From Mytilus californianus (Eukaryota > Mollusca > Bivalvia > Mytilida > Mytilidae): a stretch of DNA of 64,000 nucleotides. Shown one piece after another: positions 1 through 11,671 of this stretch (the first letter of the stretch is position 1; each line of letters starts with the position of its first letter). The DNA lies in assembly GCF_021869535.1 (NCBI RefSeq), contig NW_026262668.1, positions 70,391,558 through 70,455,557 of the forward strand, in the 5' to 3' direction. The position numbers and the translations under genes were made by a program. The notes under the pieces were generated by a model. That model did no database searches, was not told where the DNA came from, and saw nothing but the letters and a program-made list of their open reading frames with translations.

Positions 1-1117
1 CTCAACTTTTCTTAGAGTAGCCATAATTTTTTTATAAAAAACTAACTTTGCTATTTTATAAAAAAAAAAAAAATTATCATTGTTTTAATAGTTAGGGGCA
101 TCACTTAAACAAGTAATTTTCAAAACTACTTATACAAGTTACATTGAAAACAAGGTTGTTTCAAATATTACTTATATATCATGAATAAGTAACTTCTGTT
201 AATATTATTTCTATAGGTGTCCATTCATACAGGTTTTACAAGCTTTACCAAATTTTCACATCTGGTTATTTTCCCCATGCAGTATAAAACTATTTAAATC
301 CTCCTGAAACACTAATTGCCTTTCTGATGCCACACTTCTTGGTCATAGATTGGTCTCTTGGGGCTATTAAAATAACATTTTCCTTTAAAATCTTAGAGAT
401 GAACAAATATAAATGGATGGAACTTTGTGATTTAATTAAGACTTGAAGTTATTTATAATTTGAAATCTTTATCAAAAACAATTACATATGTTCCTTTAAT
501 AATTGTTAGTATGCTTAGTTTTTCGAAGATGTATAAAATAATTTATAAAAGTAATATTTTTGTCATTATTTTTAAAGTAATCTCTCTATACTCATCTCAA
601 GTTGGATTAATACTTAATTTTACTTAATGAAATGATGAAAAAATATATATAAATTAATATATATTAAGTAACTAAAAAAAATAACTTGTTTAGTATCGCC
701 TCCTGACTGTTGTTTGTGTCTTGATAACTTTTATGTAGCATATTATATAATATAAACCCTATTTAAATCATATCATCTAATTATAAAATTTGAGAATTTT
801 TTTTATTATAAAAAAAGAAATGATTAATAAATATAATAATTGTATATTTTTTGTTAAATGACTCACTTTTTTGTGGAGACTTGAGATTTCTTTCCAAGCA
901 TTACACAGTACTGTTGAAGAATTTCTTATCTTTTCTATAATTTGTAAAATGTCATGCAAAATGTATTTGAATAGATCAGTTGTTTACACAGGTGTTAATT
1001 GAGCTTCCTCTATAATGCTCAACTTTCCTTATTATAGAAGTGGTGTAGATTTGATTGACATCTTAATGGATCATGATAATTATTTTCACATAAACTGCAG
1101 AGAAGAGCCTACTGAAA
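1..1117. other. AT-rich intergenic DNA, no gene seen
   Basis: Very AT-rich sequence with short homopolymer runs. Reading frames are short and have no splice context or recognisable protein. I see nothing functional here. Confidence 0.6.
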
Positions 1118-1152
1118 AAGCTCCGAGCATCCTCAGAGCATGCTCGGAGCTT
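1118..1152. repeat. Perfect 13-bp inverted repeat (hairpin)
   Basis: The arm AAGCTCCGAGCAT (1118-1130) is followed after nine bases by its exact reverse complement (1140-1152). The GC content is far above the surroundings. It sits about 30 bases before the 37-base minisatellite. Confidence 0.8.
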
Positions 1153-1180
1153 CCTCGTAAGAATAAATCTATGATCCCTT

Positions 1181-3846
1181 ACTGATTGAGGATATTTAAC
1201 TGTTTGTTGTTCCTCTTTCTGATTGAGGATATTATACTGTTTGTTGTTCCTCTTTCTGATTGAGGATATTGTACTGTATGTTGTTCTTCTTTCTGATTGA
1301 GGATATTATACTGTATGTTGTTCCTCTTACTGATTGAGGATATTGTACTGTATGTTGTTCCTCTTTCTGATTGAGGATATTATACTTTATGTTGTTCCTC
1401 TTTCTAATTGAGGATATTATACTGTTTGTTGTTCCTCTTTCTAATTGAGGATATTATACTGTATGTTGTTCCTCTTTCTGATTGATGATATTGTACTGTA
1501 TGTTGTTCCTCTTTCTGATTGAGGATATTATACTTTATGTTGTTCCTCTTTCTGATTGAGGATATTATACTTTATGTTGTTCCTCTTTCTAATTGAGGAT
1601 ATTATACTGTTTGTTGTTCCTCTTTCTAATTGAGGATATTGTACTGTATGTTGTTCCTCTTTCTGATTGAGGATATTATACTTTATGTTGTTCCTCTTTC
1701 TAATTGAGGATATTATACTGTTTGTTGTTCCTCTTTCTAATTGAGGATATTATACTGTATGTTGTTCCTCTTTCTAATTGAGGATATTGTACTGTATGTT
1801 GTTCCTCGTTCTGATTGAGGATAATGTACTGTAGGTTGTTCCTCTTTCTCTTTGAGGATATTATACTGTTTGTTGTTCCTCTTTCTGATTGAGGATATTT
1901 TACTTTATGGTTTTCCTCTTACTGATTGAGGATATTATACTGTATGTTGTTCCTCTTTCTGATTGAGGATATTATACTGTATGTTGTTCCTCTTTCTGAT
2001 TGAGGATATTATACTTTATGTTGTTCCTCTTTCTGATTGAGGATATATTACTGTTTGTTGTTCCTCTTTCTTATTGAGGATTTTTTACTGTATGTTGTTC
2101 CTCTTTCTGATTTAGGATATTATACTGTTTGTTGTTCCTCTTTCTAGTTGAGGATATTGTACTGTATGTTGTTCCTCTTTCTGATTGAGGATATTTTACT
2201 GTTTGTTGTTCCTCTTACTGATTGAGGATATTGTACTGTATGTTGTTCCTCTTACTGATTGAGGATATTATACTGTTTGTTGTTCCTCTTTCTGATTGAG
2301 GATATTATACTGTTTGTTGTTCCTCTTTCTGATTGAGGATATTGTACTGTATGTTGTTCCTCTTACTGATTGAGGATATTTAACTGTTTGTTGTTCCTCT
2401 TACTGATTGAGGATATTATACTGTATGTTGTTCCTCTTTCTGATTGAGGATATTGTACTGTAGGTTGTTCCTCTTTCTGATTGTGGATATTGTACTGTAT
2501 GTTGTTCCTCTTACTGATTGAGGATATTATACTGTATGTTTCTCCTCTTTCTGATTGAGGATATTATACTCTTTGTTGTTCCTCTCTCTGATTGTGGATA
2601 TTGTACTGTATGTTGTTCCTCTTTCTGATTGTGGATATTATACTGTATGTTGTTCCTCTTTCTGATTGAGGATATTATACTGTTTGTTGTTCTTCTTTCT
2701 GATTGAGGATATTATACTCTTTGTTGTTCCTCTCTCTGATTGTGGATATTGTACTGTATGTTGTTCCTCTTACTGATTGTGGATATTATACTGTATGTTG
2801 TTCCTCTTTCTGATTGAGGATATTGTACTGTATGTTGTTCCTCTTTCTGATTGAGGATATTTTACTGTATGTTGTTCCTCTTACTGATTGAGGATATTTA
2901 ACTGTTTGTTGTTCCTCTTTCTAATTGAGGATATTATACTGTTTGTTGTTCCTCTTTCTAATTGAGGATATTATACTGTTTGTTGTTCCTCTTTCTAATT
3001 GAGGATATTATACTGTATGTTGTTCCTCTTTCTGATTGAGGATATTATACTGTTTGTTGTTCCTCTTTCTAATTGAGGATATTATACTGTATGTTGTTCC
3101 TCTTTCTGATTGAGGATATTATACTGTTTGTTGTTCCTCTTTCTAATTGAGGATATTATACTGTTTGTTGTTCCTCTTTCTAATTGAGGATATTATACTG
3201 TATGTTGTTCCTCTTTCTGATTGAGGATATTATACTGTATGTTGTTCCTCTTTCTAATTGAGGATATTATACTGTTTGTTGTTCCTCTTTCTAATTGAGG
3301 ATATTATACTGTTTGTTGTTCCTCTTTCTAATTGAGGATATTATACTGTATGTTGTTCCTCTTTCTGATTGAGGATATTATACTGTTTGTTGTTCCTCTT
3401 TCTAATTGAGGATATTATACTGTTTGTTGTTCCTCTTTCTAATTGAGGATATTATACTGTATGTTGTTCCTCTTTCTGATTGAGGATATTATACTGTTTG
3501 TTGTTCCTCTTTCTAATTGAGGATATTATACTGTTTGTTGTTCCTCTTTCTGATTGAGGATATTATACTGTTTGTTGTTCCTCTTTCTGATTGAGGATAT
3601 TATACTGTTTGTTGTTCCTCTTTCTAATTGAGGATATTATACTGTATGTTGTTCCTCTTTCTGATTGAGGATATTATACTGTTTGTTGTTCCTCTTTCTG
3701 ATTGAGGATATTGTACTGTTTGTTGTTCCTCTTTCTAATTGAGGATATTATACTGTATGTTGTTCCTCTTTCTGATTGAGGATATTATACTGTTTGTTGT
3801 TCCTCTTTCTGATTGATGATATTGAACTTTATATTGTTTTATCTTT
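1181..3846. repeat. Minisatellite, 37-bp unit, about 72 copies
   Basis: Tandem array of a 37-base unit that reads roughly TGATTGAGGATATTATACTG followed by TATGTTGTTCCTCTTTC. Units differ at a few sites: TGATT or TAATT at the start, TATG or TTTG in the middle, CTTT or CTTA near the end, and ATTATAC, ATTGTAC or ATTTAAC. The left two thirds are irregular. From about 2900 the variants recur in short ordered blocks, an early higher-order structure. There is no coding potential. The last unit decays at about 3830-3846. Confidence 0.97.
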
Positions 3847-4049
3847 TTCAGAATTTATTCAGATTGAGTCTGGTCTGCTGGCTTCCTTGTCAGTTACTGT
3901 AGTAGTGGTGGATACAGTTACAATGTACTCGATGATAATGAATTCATTAGTCTTTGTTCCATGACATTGATATGTGTAAACATTGTCTACACAGAAATTC
4001 TGCTTTTCAGAAATAAATACATGTGTTGAAGCATATAAATGTTGTATCA

Positions 4050-4728
4050 GAAACATATAATACAATAATACAAGAGATTGGCAAATAGTAGAAATCATGT
4101 GATATAAGATTACTTGCAATTTGATTGTTTTAAATGTTTAAAAACAAATCTTTATTTTCTGAAAAATCACAAATAATTTCTTAATACCTTCAATACCCTA
4201 TCAAGAAATCGTTCAGATTTCCATGTTTTATAAAGTCACATTTGTACTATCAAAAACAAAAAAGAAGTACCAACCACCCCTCTTTCTATGAATTTTCAAT
4301 ACTGTGGATTCATTATTATTTTTGGAATACCAATTTTTGTGGATTTTGTATGTAAACCGCAAATTTAAATGTTCAAAGAAATACAAATTTACTATAAGTT
4401 TCTCACTTTCTGTAGAGATTTTGACAAAACCATGAAATCAAATACCCTAAAAACGACAATTTTTCCTTAATCCACCAAAATTGGTATTCATGAAAATTCA
4501 TGTCATTTGTTGACTTTCATTGTTCATAGAATCTTTATTTGAAAAGATGCATTTTTTCAAACCTTTTAAAACATATCTTGAAAAATCTCAAAATAATATG
4601 ATTAAAGAGAAGGAATATGTGATTACATGAAAAAGAGGTTTGAAAAATAATGAAAAAGCACTATGGTATTTCAATAGATTATATGGCCATTTAATGGAGT
4701 TGCCAATCTCTTGTATTATATGTCTCTG
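4050..4728. repeat. Possible inverted-repeat element
   Basis: The left sequence, reading ATAATACAAGAGATTGGCAA with a small internal insertion (to 4084), reappears inverted at about 4697-4724. Inside it, ATACCAATTTTTGTGGATT (about 4327) pairs with AATCCACCAAAATTGGTAT (about 4472). Nested inverted repeats of this kind suggest a decayed MITE or a composite of two. Target-site duplications are not clear. Confidence in the outer boundaries is low. Confidence 0.5.
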
Positions 4729-6194
4729 GTTGTACAAAATAAAATTATGTTTAAGTGGTCACATCTCTCATTGTCACATTAAAAATTATTGATTCTACCA
4801 CAATACACTATTGAGTAAGATATTTATCATTAATATTTGAAAATCTACCACCAAGAGTTGATAAATATTGTGATCTACAGGGTTGAGTTGATGAGTCTGC
4901 TTCTCTATCAAATAAAAAAAGTTAACTTATTTTTAAGTTTCATCTATAGAAATCTCAAAAATACCCAAATATTGTGCACATCATAGAATATCACTCTAAC
5001 TGGTTTAAAAGGATTTGCACATATTTTTAAAAAATTTTAAATGATGTTCAATCAAATAATTTTTTCTAGCTCACCTGTCAAAATGGGCCAAGTGAGTTAT
5101 CAACATCTATTAGTGTCTGTCATCTTCAACTTTTCAAAAATCTTCTCCTAAAACTACTTTACAAATTTCAACTTAACTTGGACTCAATAATTCTTGATCC
5201 TTTAATTTGGTATCTTATATAAAGTTTGACAGTATGCTCCTGATCAGTTAGTTATTGCACTTATGATAACAGCTAGTGTCTTAAATTTTGTATAGGGGTT
5301 AACACATATTTAAATTGTATATAAATTAGAGAAACTGTTTTATAATATGTATATATGGATTGGACTGTATAAATAGTGTTGCACAAAGTGAAATTAAGAA
5401 ATCCTGTGTGTAGTCAGTTCTCTACTTGTTCTCTAATAATGGCGATTTTGAAAGAAAATTTTTGTTCTCCTTTAATATGCAAATCATTGAAGAGCATTAA
5501 GACTAAATACTCTGTAGAAACAAGCTTTTTTTACAATGTATTCTTTAAAAGAAAACTTCATGCGTTAGGTCATCCCCTTTATACAGATGACTGTAAACAA
5601 ATATGTAGTGTCTTTATTATATTTATAACATTGTATCATTTCATCATAAAATCATGCAAGATATATAGAACCATTCAAGGAAACATTTTCCTTTGAGATT
5701 GTGCAAATTCTTTCCTATCAAATAGTGAAGTTTTTTTTATGTTGTTTTATAATTTTAATCAGTTGAGTATTTTTGTGAATACAAATTTAGTGTTTTGCTT
5801 TGTTTTAATTTACTAAAATCCATAGTGTTACTGATCTATAAAATTTATTATGTATTATTTATAATTGGTATACTCATATTAAAGTTAATCCTCAGTCACA
5901 TATGTGACTCATATTTTTGTACTGTCTTGAATCAGTCATACTTTTTTATAAACATAATTGTTGCCAAGGACAGTATATCATGATCTTGACAGACGGTTAT
6001 GTCTAGAAGGTCAATGCCAAAGATCATTTATATACATTATATATTTGAAGTGGTGTCCTATCTGGTGATCAAGTCAGAACTTCACACATTTGTTGTCTTT
6101 GTCCCATACTCTAAACATATAAAAAATTATCATATGACACAAGGGTGTGTTATTACTTTGAAAGGTCAAGATCATACATTCACTGAAATTGTAT
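4729..6194. other. Intergenic DNA, no gene seen
   Basis: Several open frames of 60-106 codons occur on the plus strand (for example 5376-5696 and 5795-5983). They have AT-driven composition rich in Phe, Ile, Lys and Tyr, and no recognisable domain or splice context. I treat them as chance frames. Confidence 0.55.
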
Positions 6195-6198
6195 TTAA

Positions 6199-6866
6199 GG
6201 TAGCACAATACAAAGATTTTTTTACTTCCAATCTCCAACCTTTAAAATGATGTTACTTTCTTATGACTGCATACAAATTAATAAAAGAGGTATATATAGA
6301 TAGATAAAAGATTAATCTTTTAAATGAATGCAATATTTTTGTTATGCAATCATTATGTAATCAATTATTATGCAATTAATGGCAAAATCTTGGTCAGTTC
6401 ACTTGAATGAATTTAGCTCTGACATCTCTATAACTACACAAGAAATTTTAACGTTATCTTAATCAACACAGCAGGAGCTACAAAAGGGTGTCTCAAATTA
6501 TCGCTATCGTATTCCATTCTCTCATAAATCTGTAATTAGTGTAAACATCCTTACCACATAAAAGTAGAGACCCTTTTGTAGATAATGGATCTAGGAACAA
6601 CATATTATAAAATCAACCCTCCAGGGGTATCCATGAAGAAACTAATTTCAATTGAAAGTGGAAATTTCTTGTAAAATTTGTAGACACAGTTAAAATTATA
6701 ATTAATTACATAATTGTTGTATAATACTAACATTGCATTAATTTGAAAGAGTAATCTGTTAGTTATCCATAAATACCACTTTTATAAATTTTCAAGCATT
6801 ATAAAGAAAGTTACAGCATTTTAAAACTGGGGAGTTGGAGGTATAAAATCTTTGTATTGTGCTACC
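6199..6866. mobile_element. TTAA-flanked MITE, 668 bp
   Basis: A terminal inverted repeat of 22 bases starts GGTAGCACAATACAAAG (6199-6220) and is matched exactly in inverse at 6845-6866. Imperfect pairing continues for about 30 more bases inward. Both ends abut TTAA (6195-6198 and 6867-6870), the target duplication expected of piggyBac-type transposases. There is no transposase inside, so the element is non-autonomous. The TIR does not match piggyBac termini I know, so the superfamily is inferred from TTAA alone. Confidence 0.85.
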
Positions 6867-6963
6867 TTAAGTGCCATATATTTGTTTAGTCTGCTTGGAT
6901 CTCACTAAAACTTCATTAATTATTGCCCATTATCAAAGCATGTAATATGACCTTTGCTAAATG

Positions 6964-7316
6964 CTATCTCTGAAAGATCAACTGAAAAGAACTGTGCATT
7001 GCTTGATAAAAAGTTAGTTCCGTATTTTTGTGCATTTTTAAAACAAACTGATCTACTGCACTAAAGATATCAGTAACCAGAAAACCTTCAGAAATAATGT
7101 CAATAAAGAGCACATGATATCTCCATCTTGTGCATATTGAATTGTTGCTAGAATAAAATGTAATATATTTGTTGGAATCTGATCGACGTTCACTTCTCAA
7201 ATTGACATAAAATCTGAGGTCATAATATAGCAAGTTTCCGAAGCGACGGCCAATTCTTTTCCACTCAAATTGAATTTTTTCTGTACTTAAATCAACGCCC
7301 AATTCTTGGCTGAGAC
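6964..7316 (-). other. Unidentified open frame of about 117 codons
   Basis: A minus-strand frame opens after a stop near 7317 and closes with TAG at 6964. It has no good ATG at its start. The first codons read SQELGVDLSTEK, followed by WKRIGRRFG and a Tyr/Phe-rich middle part. The composition is less AT-biased than chance frames here, and CAG lies just upstream as a possible splice acceptor. I do not recognise a family. It could be an orphan exon, a decayed gene or chance. No neighbouring exon was found. Confidence 0.2.
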
Positions 7317-8387
7317 CTCAAGACTTAAAAAAAAATCTTCTGTGACAAATAAAATAAAGTTCATAAAAAAAATTGATCTCATAATTTTATCAAGGAGGTA
7401 AACAGGTAAGAATATCAATTTCAAAATGAATATGTATTTCATTTAATTCTTTGCTATTACAATAACATTTATACATGTTTGTTTTACTATGTTTTGTTTA
7501 TTTTGTCACAAATCATATGATATCAGTTGATTTATATGACAGTAAAGTTTTGAATTGAATAACTATCATATTGTTGCTTTAGTTTGGGAATTTCAGTTCT
7601 TTTGCGATCAAAACTGTTTCTATGTCACAAGTTAGGAACCTTGTCAGTAGTTGTCAAAAGTCAGATCATATTTTTCTTAAATTTGGAGAATTGACTGTTA
7701 ATATAAGATCATGATTGTTTCTGTTAGTGGTGGGATCATTTCATCTGTTTATGTTTGACTCAGAGGGTAAAAATCTGAAAGTCATAGAAACATATTTTAT
7801 TTTTAATACTGCATAAGTCCAAATTATATACTTAAGGATTTTCCTTCATAAAACCAAAAAGTTATTTTGCATTAATCATTACTGTTGATGGCCTTTTGAA
7901 AACAGTTTTGCAACTTTAAGTTCTTAAGACATTTATTTTGTGGTAAAATGCTCAGAAATGGGAAATTTTATTCTTAAATACTTAAAAAATGAACATTAAA
8001 AAGACCTTAAAAATGCCAATGGCATGAAATAAATTTGGAGTAAATTAGCCCTACAGTAAATTTATTCACAAGAACAAATCTCTACGTTCACTTGATAAAA
8101 TCCGAAGCAAAGGAACAGTGCTTTTTTTTTCTCCTGCATTTATAGTCACAATGAGGTCTCACACATGGATCAAAGCCCACACTTAATGCATGTTAGACAG
8201 ACTCTAAACCACTTTGAGCAGATTTCTTTGCTAGATATTGATCATGCTACAGCTATGCATTTTACATATTTGTGGGGGAATATCATCAAATTGCACAAGA
8301 CTACATATCCTTATTTTTTTATAAAGAATTTTTGAAAGAGTGGGGTCTGAGGTCAATTTTTATTTTCCCCACTCTGCATAAAATTTT
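7317..8387. other. Intergenic DNA, no gene seen
   Basis: AT-rich sequence without recognisable coding or repeat structure. Confidence 0.5.
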
Positions 8388-8552
8388 AATACACCTTATC
8401 GCTATTTTTCCGCCGTAACTGGATATCACAAAAGTTCCCGTAAAATTTTGACGTCATAATAGAAAATATCTGACACCACAATGGAAAAGTGATTGTTGTA
8501 TGACGTCAAAAGTTCAAGCGGGACAGATTTCCAAATAGCGATAAGGTGTATT
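8388..8552. mobile_element. MITE, about 165 bp, with 20-bp TIRs and two CRE palindromes
   Basis: AATACACCTTATCGCTATTT (8388-8407) is repeated in perfect inverse at 8533-8552. TA at each edge fits a Tc1/mariner-type TA target. A second inner inverted pair, TTTTGACGTCATA (8446-8458) and its inverse (8499-8511), makes most of the element one long hairpin and puts a full TGACGTCA palindrome in each arm. No open frame. Confidence 0.85.
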
Positions 8553-8761
8553 GATTATTTCCTATAATTGTTCAGGCTAAATTCTCAAATGATCACCACC
8601 CATAAACTTATAAAAGACATGCCTTCTGACCCCAGGAAGGACAATGAAGACACTTTTGATATCTGTTCATCTTTTCTGGTTATTTTTTACCTGCCTTGCC
8701 AAAGGTGAAAGCAAGTCTAGTAACAGCTTGACTCCCTCTATCCATCCAAAAAACCTTAGGT

Positions 8762-9080
8762 AGAGAGTTTTCTTAACTACTATGAGGGAATGATTTAATA
8801 TTTGGTCTGCAGCTTGATAGTGTTGAGTTGTAGTGAGTAAGCAAATTTTATATTCACTGTTTAGCCACTTCCTGTTTTCTAATAGTTTGAGATTTTGCAG
8901 CATTGATCATTGTACAGAATTAATGTACAAAGAAAATTTTGGTCAAAGTTTTTTTTTGCCTGTATGAAGGGAATGGTTTAATATTTAGTCTGCAGCTTGA
9001 TAATGTTGAGTTGAAGCAAGTAAGCAATGTTTTACCTCTACCATGCAGCATCTTCCTGAATGCCAATATTTTGAAATTTT
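8762..9080. repeat. Diverged direct repeat, about 200-bp unit
   Basis: GAGGGAATGATTTAATATTT at about 8783 and GAAGGGAATGGTTTAATATT at about 8967 start two related blocks. Both continue with GTCTGCAGCTTGATA, GTTGAGTTG and a CAGCAT segment. The two blocks are about 185 bases apart and clearly diverged, so this is an old tandem duplication. Confidence 0.6.
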
Positions 9081-9090
9081 ACAACACTCA

Positions 9091-9299
9091 GAAGGGGCAT
9101 AACTCTAGAACGGTAACAGTGACGCCACCAAAATTCAAACTTGATCTGTGTTTTGTGTTAATAAGCATAGTGTATAAGTTTCATAACATTTGGTTGAGGC
9201 AAACTAAAGTTAGAGAACAGAAACCAATTTTGGGACATACCGACATACAAACGGACAAGGGTAAAACTTAATGCCCCCTCCGCTACGGTGGGGGCATAA
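9091..9299 (-). mobile_element. Hairpin-ended repeat, family B, copy 1
   Basis: Dispersed repeat found three times in this window (also about 43590 and 56604). In this copy the terminal hairpin is on the right. ATGCCCCC (9271-9278) pairs with GGGGGCAT (9290-9297), with an inner CCG/CGG stem and a three-base loop. The 12-mer AAGGGTAAAACT (9257-9268) lies just inside. The strand given places the hairpin at the 5' end. Confidence 0.8.
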
Positions 9300-9900
9300 A
9301 AATGTGTCCGATGACCCGGCCTGCCAAACAAGATGGCCACCATGGCTAAAAATAGAACATAGGGGTAAAATGTAGATTTTGGCTTATATCTCTGAAACCA
9401 AAGCATTTAGAGCAAATCCCATAAGGTCAAGATCTATCTGCCCTGAAATTTTCAGACGAATCAGACAACCCATTGTTGGGTTGCTGCCCCTAAATTGGTA
9501 ATTTTAAGGAAATTTTGCAGTTTTTGGTTATTATCTTGAATATTATTATGGATAGAGATAAACTGTAAACAGCAATAATGTACAGCAAAGTAAGATCTAC
9601 AAATAAGTCAAACATGACAAAAATTGTCAATTGACCCCTTAAGGAGTTATTGCCCTTTATAGTCAATTTTTTACAATTTTTTTGTAAATTTTTGTAATCT
9701 TTTACAAAAATCTACTCTGAAACTATTGAGACAAATTTAACCAAACTTGGCCACAATCATCATTAGGGTATCTAGTTTAATCAAAGAACATGATTGCTCT
9801 GAGGGATACAATTGCCATTGTTTTCATTGATATTAGTCATTATAAATCAAAGTTCAGGTGTGATTTTGATCCTACATACACCGTTTGGTGGTGCACCTGA
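9298..9900 (+). repeat. Family A monomer segment
   Basis: The segment starts AATGTGTCCGATGACC directly at the family B hairpin and runs collinear with 38420-38860, including GTTGGGTTGCTGCCCCT and GAGTTATTGCCCTTT. It carries no family A hairpin at either end, so it is a truncated copy or an inserted module. Confidence 0.75.
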
Positions 9901-10171
9901 CAGCCGTAAGTAAAGATTATGCAACAGGTAACAGGTATTATGAGGATCGGGCCTGGAATGTCGTAATTTTCAATTGACACCATTGTCCTATATAAGTTAG
10001 ATTTCGAGTGCAGTATGTCGATTGAGCATGCACGACAGTGTATAAGACAAAGATTGATAATGGTCTCCGAAATTTGGATATTTTCTCAAAAATTGGCATT
10101 TTCTGTGGAAAAACAAGTGTTTCAAAGACAAATTTAGGAAGAACAAGACACTAGATTTATACATGATATCA

Positions 10172-10204
<33 letters not shown>

Positions 10205-10960
10205 TTTGGGGCTCAATGAAATCAGTCTCTTCCTTTAGTAGTATAGATTCCTTCTAACTGTTATCAATCCCACATACTTAAAGTGTCAAAAATATACATT
10301 TGTACAAGCACACAAAAGTCAATCGGTTCTTTCTTTGGGTTTAGGATTCATATGGCCCAAAATGTTAAAATCCTAGACGTCTCCCAAAATTGCACACATT
10401 TAAATGATGATGGCGGGCAAGATTGTAAATTCTATCATGAAAGAAAAGCTTTTTGGAAAACGGTATCTCAATTTAACAAAAAAAATCTAATGGATGAAAC
10501 TAAACCCTGTTTTTTATGTTCTTCAACTTTCAACTTTGTATTTGATTCAACTTTCTTACTGTTTTGATTCATGTGCCACTGATGAGTTTTATGTAGCATT
10601 TCTAGTGTACCAAATTTTAAGTTCCATACATTTTTTGTACATGAGATTTTGCTTCTCATGCTTTTGTATCTTCTGTCAGTATGAAATAATCAACCTTTTT
10701 CTTCTGATGCATTTCTTGGTTATATTCATTTAATACATTAAACATGTTTAAAGAAATTTTGATGACTGAGATATAAATACTAGCTATTCATTGATGTCTT
10801 GTTAAAAAAAAAGCTATTCATCATGTTCATTGATGTCTAAATTACGTTGCCCCATTACAAATAACTGAGTACATTTTAATTTCTCAGTAAAATACTAAAA
10901 AAATTACATTAAAATTTGTTTTTTCCTTCAAATTGCTATGAAATTTGGAAAATTCAAATT
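9901..10960. other. Intergenic DNA, no gene seen
   Basis: Frames such as 10283-10567 look coding only by length. I see no domain, no splice partners and no repeat that I recognise. Confidence 0.45.
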
Positions 10961-11365
10961 AATGGAGTGATCGAAGTGATCGTAATATAAAGACTGGATT
11001 ATTCGGGATGGCACTTCTTACTGCAAACAAAACATTCTTGTTCAAAACCATCATGCAGTTCAACACCACCGTAAATTGACTTCAAAATTTCAAAATGTTA
11101 TATCGATTTCACCGTGAATCTTTTGAATATTTCGTCTGCATTCCATCGCTAAATTCTTCTGTTTAAACACGTGTGTACATTGAAAACACGTTTTGTGCTC
11201 CATTGCACATGTTTACAAACAATTTTAAACTCCTCCTTTTTTCGTGCCATACGTCAGGATACATTGATCCCATGATGCAGCATATTTTTAATTTCTGATT
11301 GACCGGTGTTAATGGAGTGATCGAAGTGATCGTAATATGACGACTGGATTATTCTGGTTACGGAA
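10961..11365. repeat. Direct repeat pair about 348 bp apart
   Basis: TTAATGGAGTGATCGAAGTG at about 10962 recurs at about 11310. In both places the sequence continues with ATCGTAATAT and then GACTGGATTATTC. About 45 bases are shared with few changes. The pair might mark the ends of a small element or a tandem repeat with one long unit. Confidence 0.7.
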
Positions 11366-11671
11366 TTCCCTCTCTGACGTGATTCTAAATATACAAAACC
11401 CTAAATATAAATACTGCTTAATTCTGATTTTCCGTATTGGAAAATAAACACAAATGAAAAAGGGAGATATCAAAACAGGAGGATTATGAGAAGAAATTTA
11501 ACAGAATGTTGTTTAAAATCAATCTCTTGTTTGTTTTTACTTTTTATAACAGGACAATCTTAAGAATCTGAGTTGTTCCTATTAATGTAAAAAAACAACA
11601 GTTGACGTGAGAGTCTTGGAAGGGAGTCAATGGTAAAAGTCTACAGATTGCCTGACGGCACTCATATCCCA

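Noticed and set aside
1181..3846. CRISPR-like array
   Set aside because: Units are contiguous 37-base tandem copies without spacers, in an animal genome.
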